NCBI GenBank assembly: GCA_965284315.1
Contig: OZ260072.1
Span: 1,426,001-1,490,000 of the forward strand
Origin: PCRC01 sp017848435
Lineage (GTDB): Bacteria; Pseudomonadota; Gammaproteobacteria; Burkholderiales; Burkholderiaceae_C
Reading direction: 5' to 3'
Length of the DNA: 64,000 nt
Below, one piece after another: positions 34,660-42,443 of the stretch. The position numbers were made by a program, and so were the translations under genes. The notes below the pieces were generated by a model that saw nothing but the letters and a program-made list of their open reading frames with translations, was not told where the DNA came from and ran no database searches. Position 1 is the first letter of the stretch. Each line of letters opens with the position of its first letter.

Positions 34660-34675
34660 TGCAAATCGCGGGCCA
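34660..34675 (-). promoter_or_regulatory. Sigma-54 (-24/-12) promoter candidate for RTX1
   Basis: On the minus strand TGGCCCG-CGAT-TTGCA matches the TGGCACG-N4-TTGC consensus at all positions but one (A to C), with exact GG-N10-GC spacing. It would start transcription near 34649, about 55 nt before the RTX1 ATG. Confidence 0.7.
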
Positions 34676-34834
34676 CCCAAAGCACGGTGGGGTCCCAGCC
34701 CTCGGGCCACCGTGGTGGTGGTCGGCTCAGAGCCCGCTTTTCAGAGGGAAAACAGCGCGACCACAGCCCTTGGCGGCTGCCGGAATCGGTGGGATGAAGT
34801 ACGGCGATGGGGTGGGCCCCGTCCCGCCGTTTGG

Positions 34835-34877
34835 GGGATATGCCCCGACCCCAGCCCGGGCCAGTGGGGCATATCCC
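34835..34877. promoter_or_regulatory. Inverted repeat, possible enhancer site for the NtrC-type regulator
   Basis: GGGATATGCCCC (34835-34846) and its exact reverse complement GGGGCATATCCC (34866-34877). Each half is itself close to a palindrome, and the centres are 31 bp apart, about three helical turns. It lies 190-230 bp upstream of the RTX1 sigma-54 candidate, the usual place for NtrC-type binding sites. It could instead, or also, form a hairpin after the regulator gene. Confidence 0.5.
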
Positions 34878-34886
34878 GCAACCCGG

Positions 34887-36260
34887 TCAGAGCGCGATAC
34901 CGTGTTTCTCCAGGCGGTAACGCATGGTGTCCCGGCTGATGCCCAGGTCGCGCGCGGCCTGTGACACGTTGTTCTGCGCATTGGCCAGCGCCTTGATGAG
35001 CAGCTCGCGCTCCACCACGTCGAGCTTGGAGCCGTCCTCCGCTGGTGGGTGGGGGTTGCCCATCGGCGCCTCGGCGCGGCTGGGCCGCACGGCGGGCAGC
35101 ATCAGGTCGGTCGCGTGCAGCCGGTCGGTGGTGGCCAGCAGCACGGCCTGCTCCATCAGGTTGCGCAACTCGCGCACATTGCCAGGCCAGAAATGGTGCT
35201 GGATGGCTTGTTCGGCGCTGCTGTCCAGCACGACCTTTCCCTTGCGGTAACGCTGGGCAAACACCTCGCAGAAGTGGCGTGCCAGCAGCAGCGCGTCGCT
35301 GCCGCGCTCGCGCAGCGGGGGGATGGGCACCTGCAGCACGCGCAGGCGGAAGTACAGGTCGGCGCGGAACTGGCCCTGGGCCACCCGGTTGTCGAGGTCC
35401 TGGTTGGTGGCGGCGATCAGGCGCACGTTCACCTGCTGCTCCTGCACCGCGCCCACGCGGCGGAAGCGCCCGTCCTCGATGACCTTGAGCAGCTTGGCCT
35501 GCAGGTTCAGGTCCATGTCCCCGATCTCGTCGAGGAACAGGGAGCCACCGTTCGCCGCTTCCAGCAGGCCGATGCGGCGGTCTTTGGCGTCGGTGAAAGC
35601 GCCGCGCTCGTGGCCGAAGACCTCGGTCTCCAGCAGGTTGGCGGGGATCGCAGCACAGTTGATCTCCACGAACGGTTTGTGCGCGCGCGGACTCTGAAAA
35701 TGGCAGGCGCGGGCCACCAGCTCCTTGCCGGTACCGGTCTCGCCGGTGATCAAGATCGGCGGCAGCATGCCAACGCCCTCGACCTTGGCCATGCGTTCGA
35801 TGCGTTGCTTCATCGCCTCGATGGCTGGGTGGGCGCCGAGGATGGCGTACTCGGCCGAGCGGTCCTTGGCCTCGAGGTACTTCAGGCGGCCGGAGTCGCG
35901 CTGGGTCTGGAGGATGGACTCCAGCCTGACGGCCAGCTCGCGCAGCGACACCGGTTTGGTCATCAGGTCGGTGGCGCCGGCCTTCATCGCCTCCACTGCC
36001 AGCTCGATGGTGCCGTGGCCGGTGATGAGCACGATGTGCACCTGGGGGTCTGCCTCGCGCACCCGCTGGATGAATTCCAGGCCCGTGCCATCGGGCAGCC
36101 GGTAGTCGAGCACGATGGCGTCGGGCGGGCTGGACTGGAACAGCGCCAGCCCTTCCTTCACCGTGCCGGCCATGGCCACCGCGTGGCCTGAGCGCGCCAG
36201 GAACTTGGCGGTGTTCTTCAGGAAGGTTTCTTCGTCGTCGACGACCAGGATGTTGGACAT
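34887..36260 (-). CDS. NtrC-family sigma-54-dependent response regulator
   Basis: A 457-residue regulator. The receiver domain has ILVVDDEETFLKNTAKFLAR with phosphoacceptor Asp52 in IVLDYRLPDGTG. The AAA+ domain has Walker A GETGTGKELVARA, the sigma-54 contact loop as HERGAFTDAKDRR (canonical GAFTGA, here GAFTDA), and Walker B GGSLFLDEIGDMDL. The C-terminal Fis-type helix-turn-helix is NNVSQAARDLGISRDTMRYR. The histidine kinase gene ends 3 nt upstream. Sigma-54-like promoters stand before both neighbouring RTX genes, so these are the likely targets (inference). Confidence 0.94.
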   Translation of the reverse strand: MSNILVVDDEETFLKNTAKFLARSGHAVAMAGTVKEGLALFQSSPPDAIVLDYRLPDGTGLEFIQRVREADPQVHIVLITGHGTIELAVEAMKAGATDLMTKPVSLRELAVRLESILQTQRDSGRLKYLEAKDRSAEYAILGAHPAIEAMKQRIERMAKVEGVGMLPPILITGETGTGKELVARACHFQSPRAHKPFVEINCAAIPANLLETEVFGHERGAFTDAKDRRIGLLEAANGGSLFLDEIGDMDLNLQAKLLKVIEDGRFRRVGAVQEQQVNVRLIAATNQDLDNRVAQGQFRADLYFRLRVLQVPIPPLRERGSDALLLARHFCEVFAQRYRKGKVVLDSSAEQAIQHHFWPGNVRELRNLMEQAVLLATTDRLHATDLMLPAVRPSRAEAPMGNPHPPAEDGSKLDVVERELLIKALANAQNNVSQAARDLGISRDTMRYRLEKHGIAL

Positions 36261-36263
36261 GGC

Positions 36264-37619
36264 TCAGGACCGGGGCAGCGTCAGCGTGACGGTGGTGCCG
36301 CCCGATGGGCGGTTGTTGAGCGCTATGGTGCCACCCAAACGTTCGACGATGCGGCGCGCCAGCGACAGGCCCAAGCCCATGCCTTGTGGCTTGGTGGTGA
36401 AAAAGGGGCGGAACGCCTGTTTCAAGGCCTCCGGGGCGATGCCGGTGCCCTCGTCGCTGATGGTGACCGTGACGAAACGGTTGGCGCTGTGGTCCACCGA
36501 CACCTCACAGTGGCCACCGCTGGGCATGGCTTCGGATGCGTTGGCCAGCAGGCTGTTGACCACCTGGAGCAACAGCGGCGCGTCGGCCAGTACCCGGGTG
36601 TTGTCTGGGGGGGCATGCAGGGCCAAGGTCTGTTGGCGGCGGGCAAAGGTCTCGCGGTGGTCGGCGACGCTGTCTTGCAGCAACGGGCCGATGTCGACCG
36701 GCACGTTGGGCGCATTGCCATCGTGCGACAAACGGAGCAACTGCGTGACGCGGTTCGACGCCCGGTCGACTTCGCGCAGGATGTCGCGGGCGCTTTCCTC
36801 GCCGTGGTCGGCCATGGATTCCAGGCTGAGCTCGGCCGAGGAGCGGATGGAGGCCAGTGGGTTGCGGATGTTGTGCGCCACCGAGGCCGCCAGCTCGCCC
36901 ACCGCCGCCATGGTCTCGGTGTCGATCAGCTTTTGGCGTTGCGCCTGCATGGTGCGGTCGGCGCGGCGGATCAGGCCAAACAGGCTGAGGTACAGCAACA
37001 GCGCGCCACCCAGGGCCGCAGCACCCACCTGCATTTGCGCTTTTTGGATCGACTCGGTGAGCGAGACGGGCACCTTGTACAGCTCGATCACGCCCACCAC
37101 CGACTGGTCGTTGCGGTCCTTGACCGGGATGTAGGTTTCGACGAAGTACGCGGCGGCCTCCGACAGGCCTTCGTGCTCTTGTTTGGCCCGCGCGTCGGGC
37201 GAAATACGGCCCGCATGGACCACCATGTCGCCACGCAGCGCCTCGTCCAATTCGTCGTTCTCGTCGAACTGCCGGCCGATCAGGCCCGGCGTGCTGGACC
37301 ACAGCACCTTTTGGTCGCGGCCGTAGATGTTGGTGCGCAGCACGTCGCGCATGTTGGCCAGGTGCACCACCGAGCCGCGGAAACGCTCGCGGGCTTCGGC
37401 ATCGCTGGGGTTGGCCAGGTAGTCCAGCGAGCCATCGGACACCAGCACGTTCTGCACGAAGTCGCGCGAAACCACCGCTTCGCGCTCGAAGAGCTGTTGC
37501 GTCAGGAAGTCGGAAATGACCCAGGCGTTGCCGAAGGCGATCAGCGTGATCACCACCGCGCTGATGCCCGAAAACCAGGGCAGCAGGCGGAACACGCGGG
37601 GGTGGTCAGGGGAGGGCAT
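36264..37619 (-). CDS. NtrB/ZraS-like membrane sensor histidine kinase
   Basis: A 451-residue kinase; another ATG at 37646 would add nine residues. TM1 (WFSGISAVVITLIAFGNAWVI) is followed by a periplasmic sensor of about 150 residues, then TM2 (MQVGAAALGGALLLYLSLFGL). The H-box ELAASVAHNIRNPLASIRSS, N-box LLANASEAMP, ISDEGTGI and PQGMGLGLSLARRIVERLGG complete the catalytic core. It presumably phosphorylates the NtrC-type regulator encoded 3 nt downstream. The signal is unknown. The gene is part of a minus-strand series RTX2, PepSY, kinase, regulator, RTX1. Confidence 0.92.
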   Translation of the reverse strand: MPSPDHPRVFRLLPWFSGISAVVITLIAFGNAWVISDFLTQQLFEREAVVSRDFVQNVLVSDGSLDYLANPSDAEARERFRGSVVHLANMRDVLRTNIYGRDQKVLWSSTPGLIGRQFDENDELDEALRGDMVVHAGRISPDARAKQEHEGLSEAAAYFVETYIPVKDRNDQSVVGVIELYKVPVSLTESIQKAQMQVGAAALGGALLLYLSLFGLIRRADRTMQAQRQKLIDTETMAAVGELAASVAHNIRNPLASIRSSAELSLESMADHGEESARDILREVDRASNRVTQLLRLSHDGNAPNVPVDIGPLLQDSVADHRETFARRQQTLALHAPPDNTRVLADAPLLLQVVNSLLANASEAMPSGGHCEVSVDHSANRFVTVTISDEGTGIAPEALKQAFRPFFTTKPQGMGLGLSLARRIVERLGGTIALNNRPSGGTTVTLTLPRS

Positions 37620-37697
37620 GGGCGAATGCGGGTGGCCTCTGGGCATGCGCCCGATGGTAGCGCCCCATCCCGGTGGCGCCCGCCACGCGGCGGCAGG

Positions 37698-37955
37698 TCA
37701 GGACTTGCTTTCGAGCACGCGGGCGGTGGCCGGGTCGTAGTAGATATCGACCTTCTTGCCGGTGGTGTCAGAGCCATAGATCTCGTAGCAGCGGCCCTTG
37801 GTGACCTTGAACGCCTTGATGGTGTAGCCCTGGGCTTCCACGCCTTTGCGGAAGTCGGCTTCCTTGATCCATTGGGCTTCGGGGGCGGTGCAGGTGGGGC
37901 CGGCCAGGGCGGTGCCACAGGCGAGCACCAATGTGACCAGAACGGTGTTTTTCAT
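37698..37955 (-). CDS. Small secreted PepSY-domain protein
   Basis: An 85-residue protein with a signal peptide, MKNTVLVTLVLACGTALAG, and a single PepSY-like domain: WIKEADFRKGVEAQGYTIKA, then GRCYEIYGSDTTGKKVDIYY and DPATARVLE. GGAGA lies about 6 nt before the ATG. Such proteins are often periplasmic sensors or inhibitors next to two-component systems. Here it lies 78 nt upstream of the kinase gene and 33 nt downstream of RTX2, so a part in signal sensing is plausible but not shown. Confidence 0.85.
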   Translation of the reverse strand: MKNTVLVTLVLACGTALAGPTCTAPEAQWIKEADFRKGVEAQGYTIKAFKVTKGRCYEIYGSDTTGKKVDIYYDPATARVLESKS

Positions 37956-37988
37956 GGGTGTCTCCGAAAGGGTTTTGGAGGGCCAGTA

Positions 37989-38696
37989 TCAGGCCAGGAT
38001 CAGGCCGCTCACATCGCTGGACACCGACTGCGTTTGCACACCGACCAAGTCCACCAGGTTGCCGCCCGCGCCTTCGCCGGTCTGCACGTACACGTAGCTG
38101 TGGCCGGTGGTCACGCCCAGGCTGTAGTTGGTCAGCTTGGCGTTGAAGACCACGGTGGTGCCTGCGGCGCCCAGGTCATTTTTGGCCAGGTAGTCCACCG
38201 CGGCACCCACCATGGCTTCGCTGATGAGCACCAGGTTGCCACGGGTGGCAAGGTTGTTGTCGGCGAACTCGATCACGCCGTTTTGGATGCTGTGTGTGGC
38301 GATGCGGTCGCCATCGCGCCACATGCGCACGCTGTCCACGCCGTCGCCCGCGCCGTTGGCGGCCAGGGTGGCGCCTGCGAACGCGATGCGGTCACCGGCC
38401 TGGCCCAGGGTGAAGTCGATAACCACGTCCTGGCCGGTGATGTTGAAGGCGAACTGCGCGGTTTTGGATTTCTCGTAGGTCACCGACACCACCGAGTCCC
38501 CCGCCGCGAAAGCGAACACGTCGGAGCCACCACCACCGGTCAGGCGGTCGGTGCCGCGGCCGCCGACCAGCACATCACCCCAGGTGCTGCCGAACAGTTG
38601 GTCGTTGCCAGCCAGGCCGTACAGATCGACCGAGCCGTTGGCGTTGCGTTGGTCCAGGGTGTCTGCAGCTGCGCTGCCGTTGTAGCGAGTGGCCAT
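37989..38696 (-). CDS. RTX calcium-binding protein, probable type I secretion substrate (RTX2)
   Basis: A 235-residue protein with no signal peptide, starting at ATG 38696 with AAGGA about 8 nt upstream. RTX-like repeats are near the N-terminus: YGLAGNDQLFGSTWGDVLVG and GRGTDRLTGGGGSDVFAFAA. The remainder is a beta-rich domain (VVIDFTLGQAGDRIAFAG) with the C-terminus DVSGLILA, typical of type I secreted proteins. It heads the minus-strand gene series that includes the PepSY protein and the NtrB/NtrC-like pair, and has a possible sigma-54 promoter upstream. RTX1 and RTX2 are of similar size but not close duplicates. Confidence 0.83.
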   Translation of the reverse strand: MATRYNGSAAADTLDQRNANGSVDLYGLAGNDQLFGSTWGDVLVGGRGTDRLTGGGGSDVFAFAAGDSVVSVTYEKSKTAQFAFNITGQDVVIDFTLGQAGDRIAFAGATLAANGAGDGVDSVRMWRDGDRIATHSIQNGVIEFADNNLATRGNLVLISEAMVGAAVDYLAKNDLGAAGTTVVFNAKLTNYSLGVTTGHSYVYVQTGEGAGGNLVDLVGVQTQSVSSDVSGLILA

Positions 38697-38714
38697 GGGG
38701 TGTTCCTTTGGATG

Positions 38715-38733
38715 ACCGCTCAATTTGAGCGGT
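38715..38733. promoter_or_regulatory. 19-bp palindrome in the RTX2 leader
   Basis: ACCGCTCAATTTGAGCGGT: 9-bp perfect arms around one central base, 19 nt upstream of the RTX2 start. It lies between the predicted sigma-54 start site and the ribosome-binding site, so it could be an operator or an RNA hairpin. Confidence 0.5.
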
Positions 38734-38747
38734 GAGACACCACTGCA

Positions 38748-38762
38748 GCACAGGCCATGCCC
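38748..38762 (-). promoter_or_regulatory. Weaker sigma-54 promoter candidate for RTX2
   Basis: On the minus strand GGGCATG-GCCT-GTGC keeps the essential GG and GC with correct spacing, with three mismatches to the TGGCACG-N4-TTGC consensus. The predicted start near 38736 is 40 nt before the RTX2 ATG. Confidence 0.45.
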
Positions 38763-38812
38763 GAAAAAATCCATTTGAAATCAATGGCCCCCGCGTGCAC
38801 GCCGCCGCAGTT

Positions 38813-38826
38813 GGGGGATTTCCCCC
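38813..38826. promoter_or_regulatory. GGGGGATTTCCCCC motif upstream of RTX2
   Basis: The sequence TTGGGGGATTTCCCCCG closely matches TTGGGGGATATGCCCCG at 34832-34847 upstream of RTX1. It lies about 80-90 bp upstream of the RTX2 promoter candidate and 29 nt beyond the 3' end of pfkA. It may be a binding site for the same NtrC-type regulator. Confidence 0.4.
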
Positions 38827-38854
38827 GGGTGATTGGGTCAAATGCCGCGCCGAT

Positions 38855-39826
38855 TCACTGCGCCAGTACCCGCGCCAATTCCAGCAGTTTCAGATCCACC
38901 GGTTTGGTCTGGCCGGCCACGGCGGCCAGCGGCGTGGTGGCGATGGCCAGGCCGTGGGTGCCCACCACCACGCCGTGCTCGCCGCTTGCCAATTGCTGCA
39001 CCGCCGCCGCCCCGAGCCGCGTGGCCAGCACCCGATCGGCGGCGGTGGGAATGCCGCCGCGCACCATGTGGCCCAGCGTGGTGAGGCGCAGCTCGAAGCC
39101 GATGGCGTCGCGGTGCTCGGCAAAGTGCTGCACCATGGCTTGGGCGTTGTGCTTTGCGCCTTCGGCCACCACCACAATGGCGTGGGTCTTGCCGCGCTGG
39201 TAGGCGGCACGCAGGCGCTCGGCCACCTCGTGGGGCTCGATGTCGAATTCGGGAATGGCAATCACCTCGGCGCCGCCGGCGATGCCGGCCATCAGCGCGA
39301 TGTGGCCGCAGTGCCGGCCCATGGTCTCGACCAGAAACGCGCGCTGGTGCGACGAGCCGGTGGTGCGCAGCCGGTCGATGGCTTCCAGCGTGACGTTCAC
39401 TGCCGTGTCCACGCCAATGGTGGTGTCGGTGCCCACAATGTCGTTGTCGATGGTGGAGGCCACGCCCACCACCGCAAAACCGGCTTGCGCCAGCGCGTGC
39501 GAGCCGGTCTGTGAGCCGTTGCCGCCAATCACCACCAGGCCGTCGATGCCGCGCTGCGCCAGGTTGCGCAGCGCCTGGGCGCGGCCGGCGTCGGTGCGGA
39601 ATTCGGCGCTGCGGGCGCTGCCCAGCACCGTGCCGCCGTGCTGGACGATGCCGCCCACCTCGCGCGCGCCCAGCGGCTGCAGCGTGTCGTGGATCAGCCC
39701 GGCATAGCCGTTGCGCACGCCAAAAATGGCCCAGCCCTGCGCCAGCGCGGCCCGGGTGGCGGCACGGATGGCCGCGTTCATGCCCGGGGCATCGCCGCCG
39801 CTGGTGAGGATGGCCATGCGTCTCAT
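38855..39826 (-). CDS. pfkA: 6-phosphofructokinase
   Basis: A 323-residue enzyme phosphorylating fructose 6-phosphate. The ATG at 39826 gives MRRMAILTSGGDAPGMNAAI, the classic start. Active-site blocks: STIDNDIVGTDTTIGVDTA (catalytic Asp in TIDND), SSHQRAFLVETMGRHCGHIA and LTTLGHMVRGGIPTAADR. The nucleotide loop reads IGGNGSQTG where bacterial PfkA usually has GGDGS; the Gly linked to ATP use is kept, so ATP rather than pyrophosphate is the likely donor. Fba, Pgk and Pyk are encoded nearby. Confidence 0.94.
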   Translation of the reverse strand: MRRMAILTSGGDAPGMNAAIRAATRAALAQGWAIFGVRNGYAGLIHDTLQPLGAREVGGIVQHGGTVLGSARSAEFRTDAGRAQALRNLAQRGIDGLVVIGGNGSQTGSHALAQAGFAVVGVASTIDNDIVGTDTTIGVDTAVNVTLEAIDRLRTTGSSHQRAFLVETMGRHCGHIALMAGIAGGAEVIAIPEFDIEPHEVAERLRAAYQRGKTHAIVVVAEGAKHNAQAMVQHFAEHRDAIGFELRLTTLGHMVRGGIPTAADRVLATRLGAAAVQQLASGEHGVVVGTHGLAIATTPLAAVAGQTKPVDLKLLELARVLAQ

Positions 39827-39940
39827 TTTTGGAGTGTAGCGGGGGCGCAGTGAAGGCGGCATTGGCTGACACGGTGCGTTGCCTGCGTCTGACGGACGTG
39901 GCAGCGCCCTGTTCAGACAATGGACACAACAGGAGCCCCT

Positions 39941-40444
39941 ATGACCCACACCACTGAATCCAGCTATACCAACACCCACGTCGTCGTCACCTCGGCCAAG
40001 CCGTTTGAAGAAGCGGTGAAAGACCTTGAATCCCAGCTCGGCAAAGCCAGCACCGAGGTGCTGGGCCACCGGCTCAGCGCAAGCAAGAACTTCGAGGAAC
40101 TGACTGCAGAAATGGAGCCATTGGCCGGCAAGAGCGGGCTCATCAACGTGGCCGAGTTGAACTGGGGCAAGGTCATGTCGCGCGTGCCGATCGCCATGAA
40201 GGCGCGGCTGTTTGTCATTGGCAACCCTCTGACCGCCAAAAAGCTGCTGGAAGCCGGCGGCCCGGAAGTGGGCCTGTACTTGCCAACTAAGATATTTGTG
40301 TACGAAGACAAACAGGGTGTGACGCAGGTGGCTTATGACAAGATGGGGCCCGTCATGGCGTTGCACAAGAACCCCAAGCTGGACGCGGTGGCCGAAAAGA
40401 TCGACGGCGTGTTGGCCAAGTTGGCGGCCAGCGCCGCACTCTGA
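39941..40444 (+). CDS. DUF302 family protein
   Basis: A 167-residue protein; AGGAG six nt before the ATG at 39941 decides this start over the ATG at 39920. DUF302 features: VVVTSAKPFEEAVKDLES near the N-terminus, NPLTAKKLLEAGGPEVGLYL and PTKIFVYEDKQGVTQVAYDK. No signal peptide. The family is a small alpha/beta fold of unknown biochemical role found widely in bacteria. It is divergent from pfkA. Confidence 0.88.
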   Translation: MTHTTESSYTNTHVVVTSAKPFEEAVKDLESQLGKASTEVLGHRLSASKNFEELTAEMEPLAGKSGLINVAELNWGKVMSRVPIAMKARLFVIGNPLTAKKLLEAGGPEVGLYLPTKIFVYEDKQGVTQVAYDKMGPVMALHKNPKLDAVAEKIDGVLAKLAASAAL

Positions 40445-40512
40445 GTCCAGGCAGCAAGCCCGCTGCCAGCCATGCGATGATTCAGGGTTGTTGATTTCAG
40501 CCCGTACGCCGC

Positions 40513-41406
40513 ATGAGCCACCCACTGCACACCTCCACCCTCACCTCGCTGCCGCTGCTCGCACGTGGCAAGGTGCGTGACAACTACGCCGTGGGCGACG
40601 ACCGCATCCTGATGGTGGCGAGCGACCGCATCAGCGCGTTTGACGTGATCATGGGCGAGCCCATTCCCGGCAAGGGCGAGCTGCTGACGCAGATGGCGCT
40701 GTTCTGGTTTGACCAGCTCGGCCACATCTGCCCCCACCACCTCACCGGCGAGTCGCCAGAAAGTGCCGTGACGGCGGCCGAAGTGCCGCAGGTCCAAGGC
40801 CGGTCCATGCTGGTGAAACGCCTGCAGCCCATTCCGGTGGAAGCGGTGGTGCGTGGCTACCTGGCCGGCAGCGGCTGGAAGGAGTACCAGGATACGCGCT
40901 CGGTCTGTGGCGTGCCGTTGCCCGAGGGCCTGAAGAACGCGTCCAGGTTGCCCGAGCCCATTTACACCCCGGCCGCGAAAGCGGCGGTGGGCGAACACGA
41001 CGAGAACATCACTTTCGAGCGCACGGTGGACATGGTCGGCGCCGACCTGGCCGGTCGCATCCGTGACGTCTCCATCGCGCTGTACAAGGCGGCCAGCGCG
41101 ATTGCCGCCACCAAGGGCATCATCATTGCCGACACCAAGTTCGAGTTCGGTCTGGACAAAGACGGCGCGCTGGTGCTGATGGACGAGGTGTTGACACCCG
41201 ATTCGTCCCGCTACTGGCCGGCAGAGTCGTATGAAAAAGCCCATGCCGAAGGCCGCAACCCGCCGAGCTACGACAAGCAGTTCCTGCGCGACTGGCTGGA
41301 ACAGCAGCCGTGGGACAAAGCGCCGCCCGCGCCCACGCTGCCGGCCGAGGTGATAACCAACACCGCGGCCAAGTACCGCGAAGCCCTGCAGCGCCTGCTG
41401 GGCTGA
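40513..41406 (+). CDS. purC: Phosphoribosylaminoimidazole-succinocarboxamide synthase
   Basis: A 297-residue purine biosynthesis enzyme that joins aspartate to CAIR with ATP. Motifs: LLARGKVRDNYAVGDDRILMVASDRISAFD, MLVKRLQPIPVEAVVRGYLAGSGWKEYQ, IIIADTKFEFGLDKDGALVLMDEVLTPDSSRYW and PSYDKQFLRDWL. This is the longer, eukaryote/proteobacterial PurC type. purE and purK lie 2 kb downstream. Only a short TTG-rich leader without a clear ribosome-binding site is seen. Confidence 0.96.
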   Translation: MSHPLHTSTLTSLPLLARGKVRDNYAVGDDRILMVASDRISAFDVIMGEPIPGKGELLTQMALFWFDQLGHICPHHLTGESPESAVTAAEVPQVQGRSMLVKRLQPIPVEAVVRGYLAGSGWKEYQDTRSVCGVPLPEGLKNASRLPEPIYTPAAKAAVGEHDENITFERTVDMVGADLAGRIRDVSIALYKAASAIAATKGIIIADTKFEFGLDKDGALVLMDEVLTPDSSRYWPAESYEKAHAEGRNPPSYDKQFLRDWLEQQPWDKAPPAPTLPAEVITNTAAKYREALQRLLG

Positions 41407-41416
41407 ACTGCCGCCC

Positions 41417-42364
41417 TCAGCTGCTGGCGGTGATGGCCCGGCGCACCGCCGACAGCGGCGCGTCGTCCCGCAGGCTGACGCTGCGACCCACAATGTCCAC
41501 GCCCAGGTCTTGCCACAGCTGCGGCAGGTCGGGTGTGACCGGCTTGTCTTTCATGCCGTTGTACAGCTCGGCCAGCACCGCCATGCCGGTGGCCTGGTCG
41601 GCGCGCTTCAGCGTTGCTTCCAGGCTCAGGGCCATACCGTAGTGGCTGCCGCTGGCCACCAGGCCGCGCAGCGCGTCCTGCAGGCCAACGCGGTTCTGGC
41701 TGCGCTGGCGCATGGCCACGTCGGCCAGCAGGCAGAACATCGCGCCGCCCCAGTAGGTGCGGCCCCAGCTCGGGGTGAAGTCCAGCCCGCGGTCGCCCGG
41801 CTGGGGCAGGCCCTGGTGCAGGCTGGCGGGCAGCTGCACCCAGACGCTGCTGGCGGTGGTGAGCCCGGCCCGCGCCCGGGCGATGATCTCGACATACGTG
41901 GCGGTGCCCTCATGGAACCAGTTGTGGCGGCGCGGCAGGTCGGGGATGGCGAGGTGCACCATCTCGTGCACCATGACCCAGTCGTCCAGCAGGCGGGCGG
42001 GAGCGGTGTCGCGACCCAGGTTGACGCGCACCGTGGGCGGTGGGCCGTTGAAGGTGGTGCCGCCGTTCACGCCGCTGCCATCGGTGGGCACCACCACGAT
42101 CTCGCCGCCGTCCACCGGGTAGCGGCCAAAGTAGGCGGCCACGGCATTGGCCGATCGCAGCACCCACTGTCTCGCCAGCACCCGCTGGGTGGCGTTGAAG
42201 CCGGGGGCGAACTGCAGCTCGATGCGGGCGCTGCCCACCTTGAGCGCTTCCACCACCACGTCTTCGCCCGTGTCGGCCGGCACGGTCCGGCGCTGTGCGT
42301 GGCCGGGCAGGGCGGGCAGCAGGGCGAGCAGGGAGGCCATGGCCTGGCGGCGAAGGAGCGGCAT
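41417..42364 (-). CDS. Secreted gluzincin-like zinc peptidase
   Basis: A 315-residue exported protein with signal peptide MPLLRRQAMASLLALLPALPGHAQ. The zinc-binding pattern HEMVHLAIPDLPRRHNWFHEGTATYVE has HExxH plus a downstream Glu about 18 residues later, as in gluzincin and peptidase MA-like proteins. It is preceded by VRVNLGRDTAPARLLDDWVMV. No close named family is recognised. It may be a periplasmic peptidase; no substrate is evident. It converges with purC, 10 nt apart. Confidence 0.8.
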   Translation of the reverse strand: MPLLRRQAMASLLALLPALPGHAQRRTVPADTGEDVVVEALKVGSARIELQFAPGFNATQRVLARQWVLRSANAVAAYFGRYPVDGGEIVVVPTDGSGVNGGTTFNGPPPTVRVNLGRDTAPARLLDDWVMVHEMVHLAIPDLPRRHNWFHEGTATYVEIIARARAGLTTASSVWVQLPASLHQGLPQPGDRGLDFTPSWGRTYWGGAMFCLLADVAMRQRSQNRVGLQDALRGLVASGSHYGMALSLEATLKRADQATGMAVLAELYNGMKDKPVTPDLPQLWQDLGVDIVGRSVSLRDDAPLSAVRRAITASS

Positions 42365-42443
42365 GGTGTGTCCGTTTTGCGCGGGGGCCGCGCACCTTCG
42401 TCCGAGTGGGTGCTGGCTGGATTGGTTCCAGCCAGCGTCCGCT

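Noticed and set aside
38855..39826. Pyrophosphate-dependent phosphofructokinase
   Set aside because: The loop is GGNGS, not the GGDD pattern of pyrophosphate-dependent enzymes, and length and other motifs fit the ATP-dependent group.
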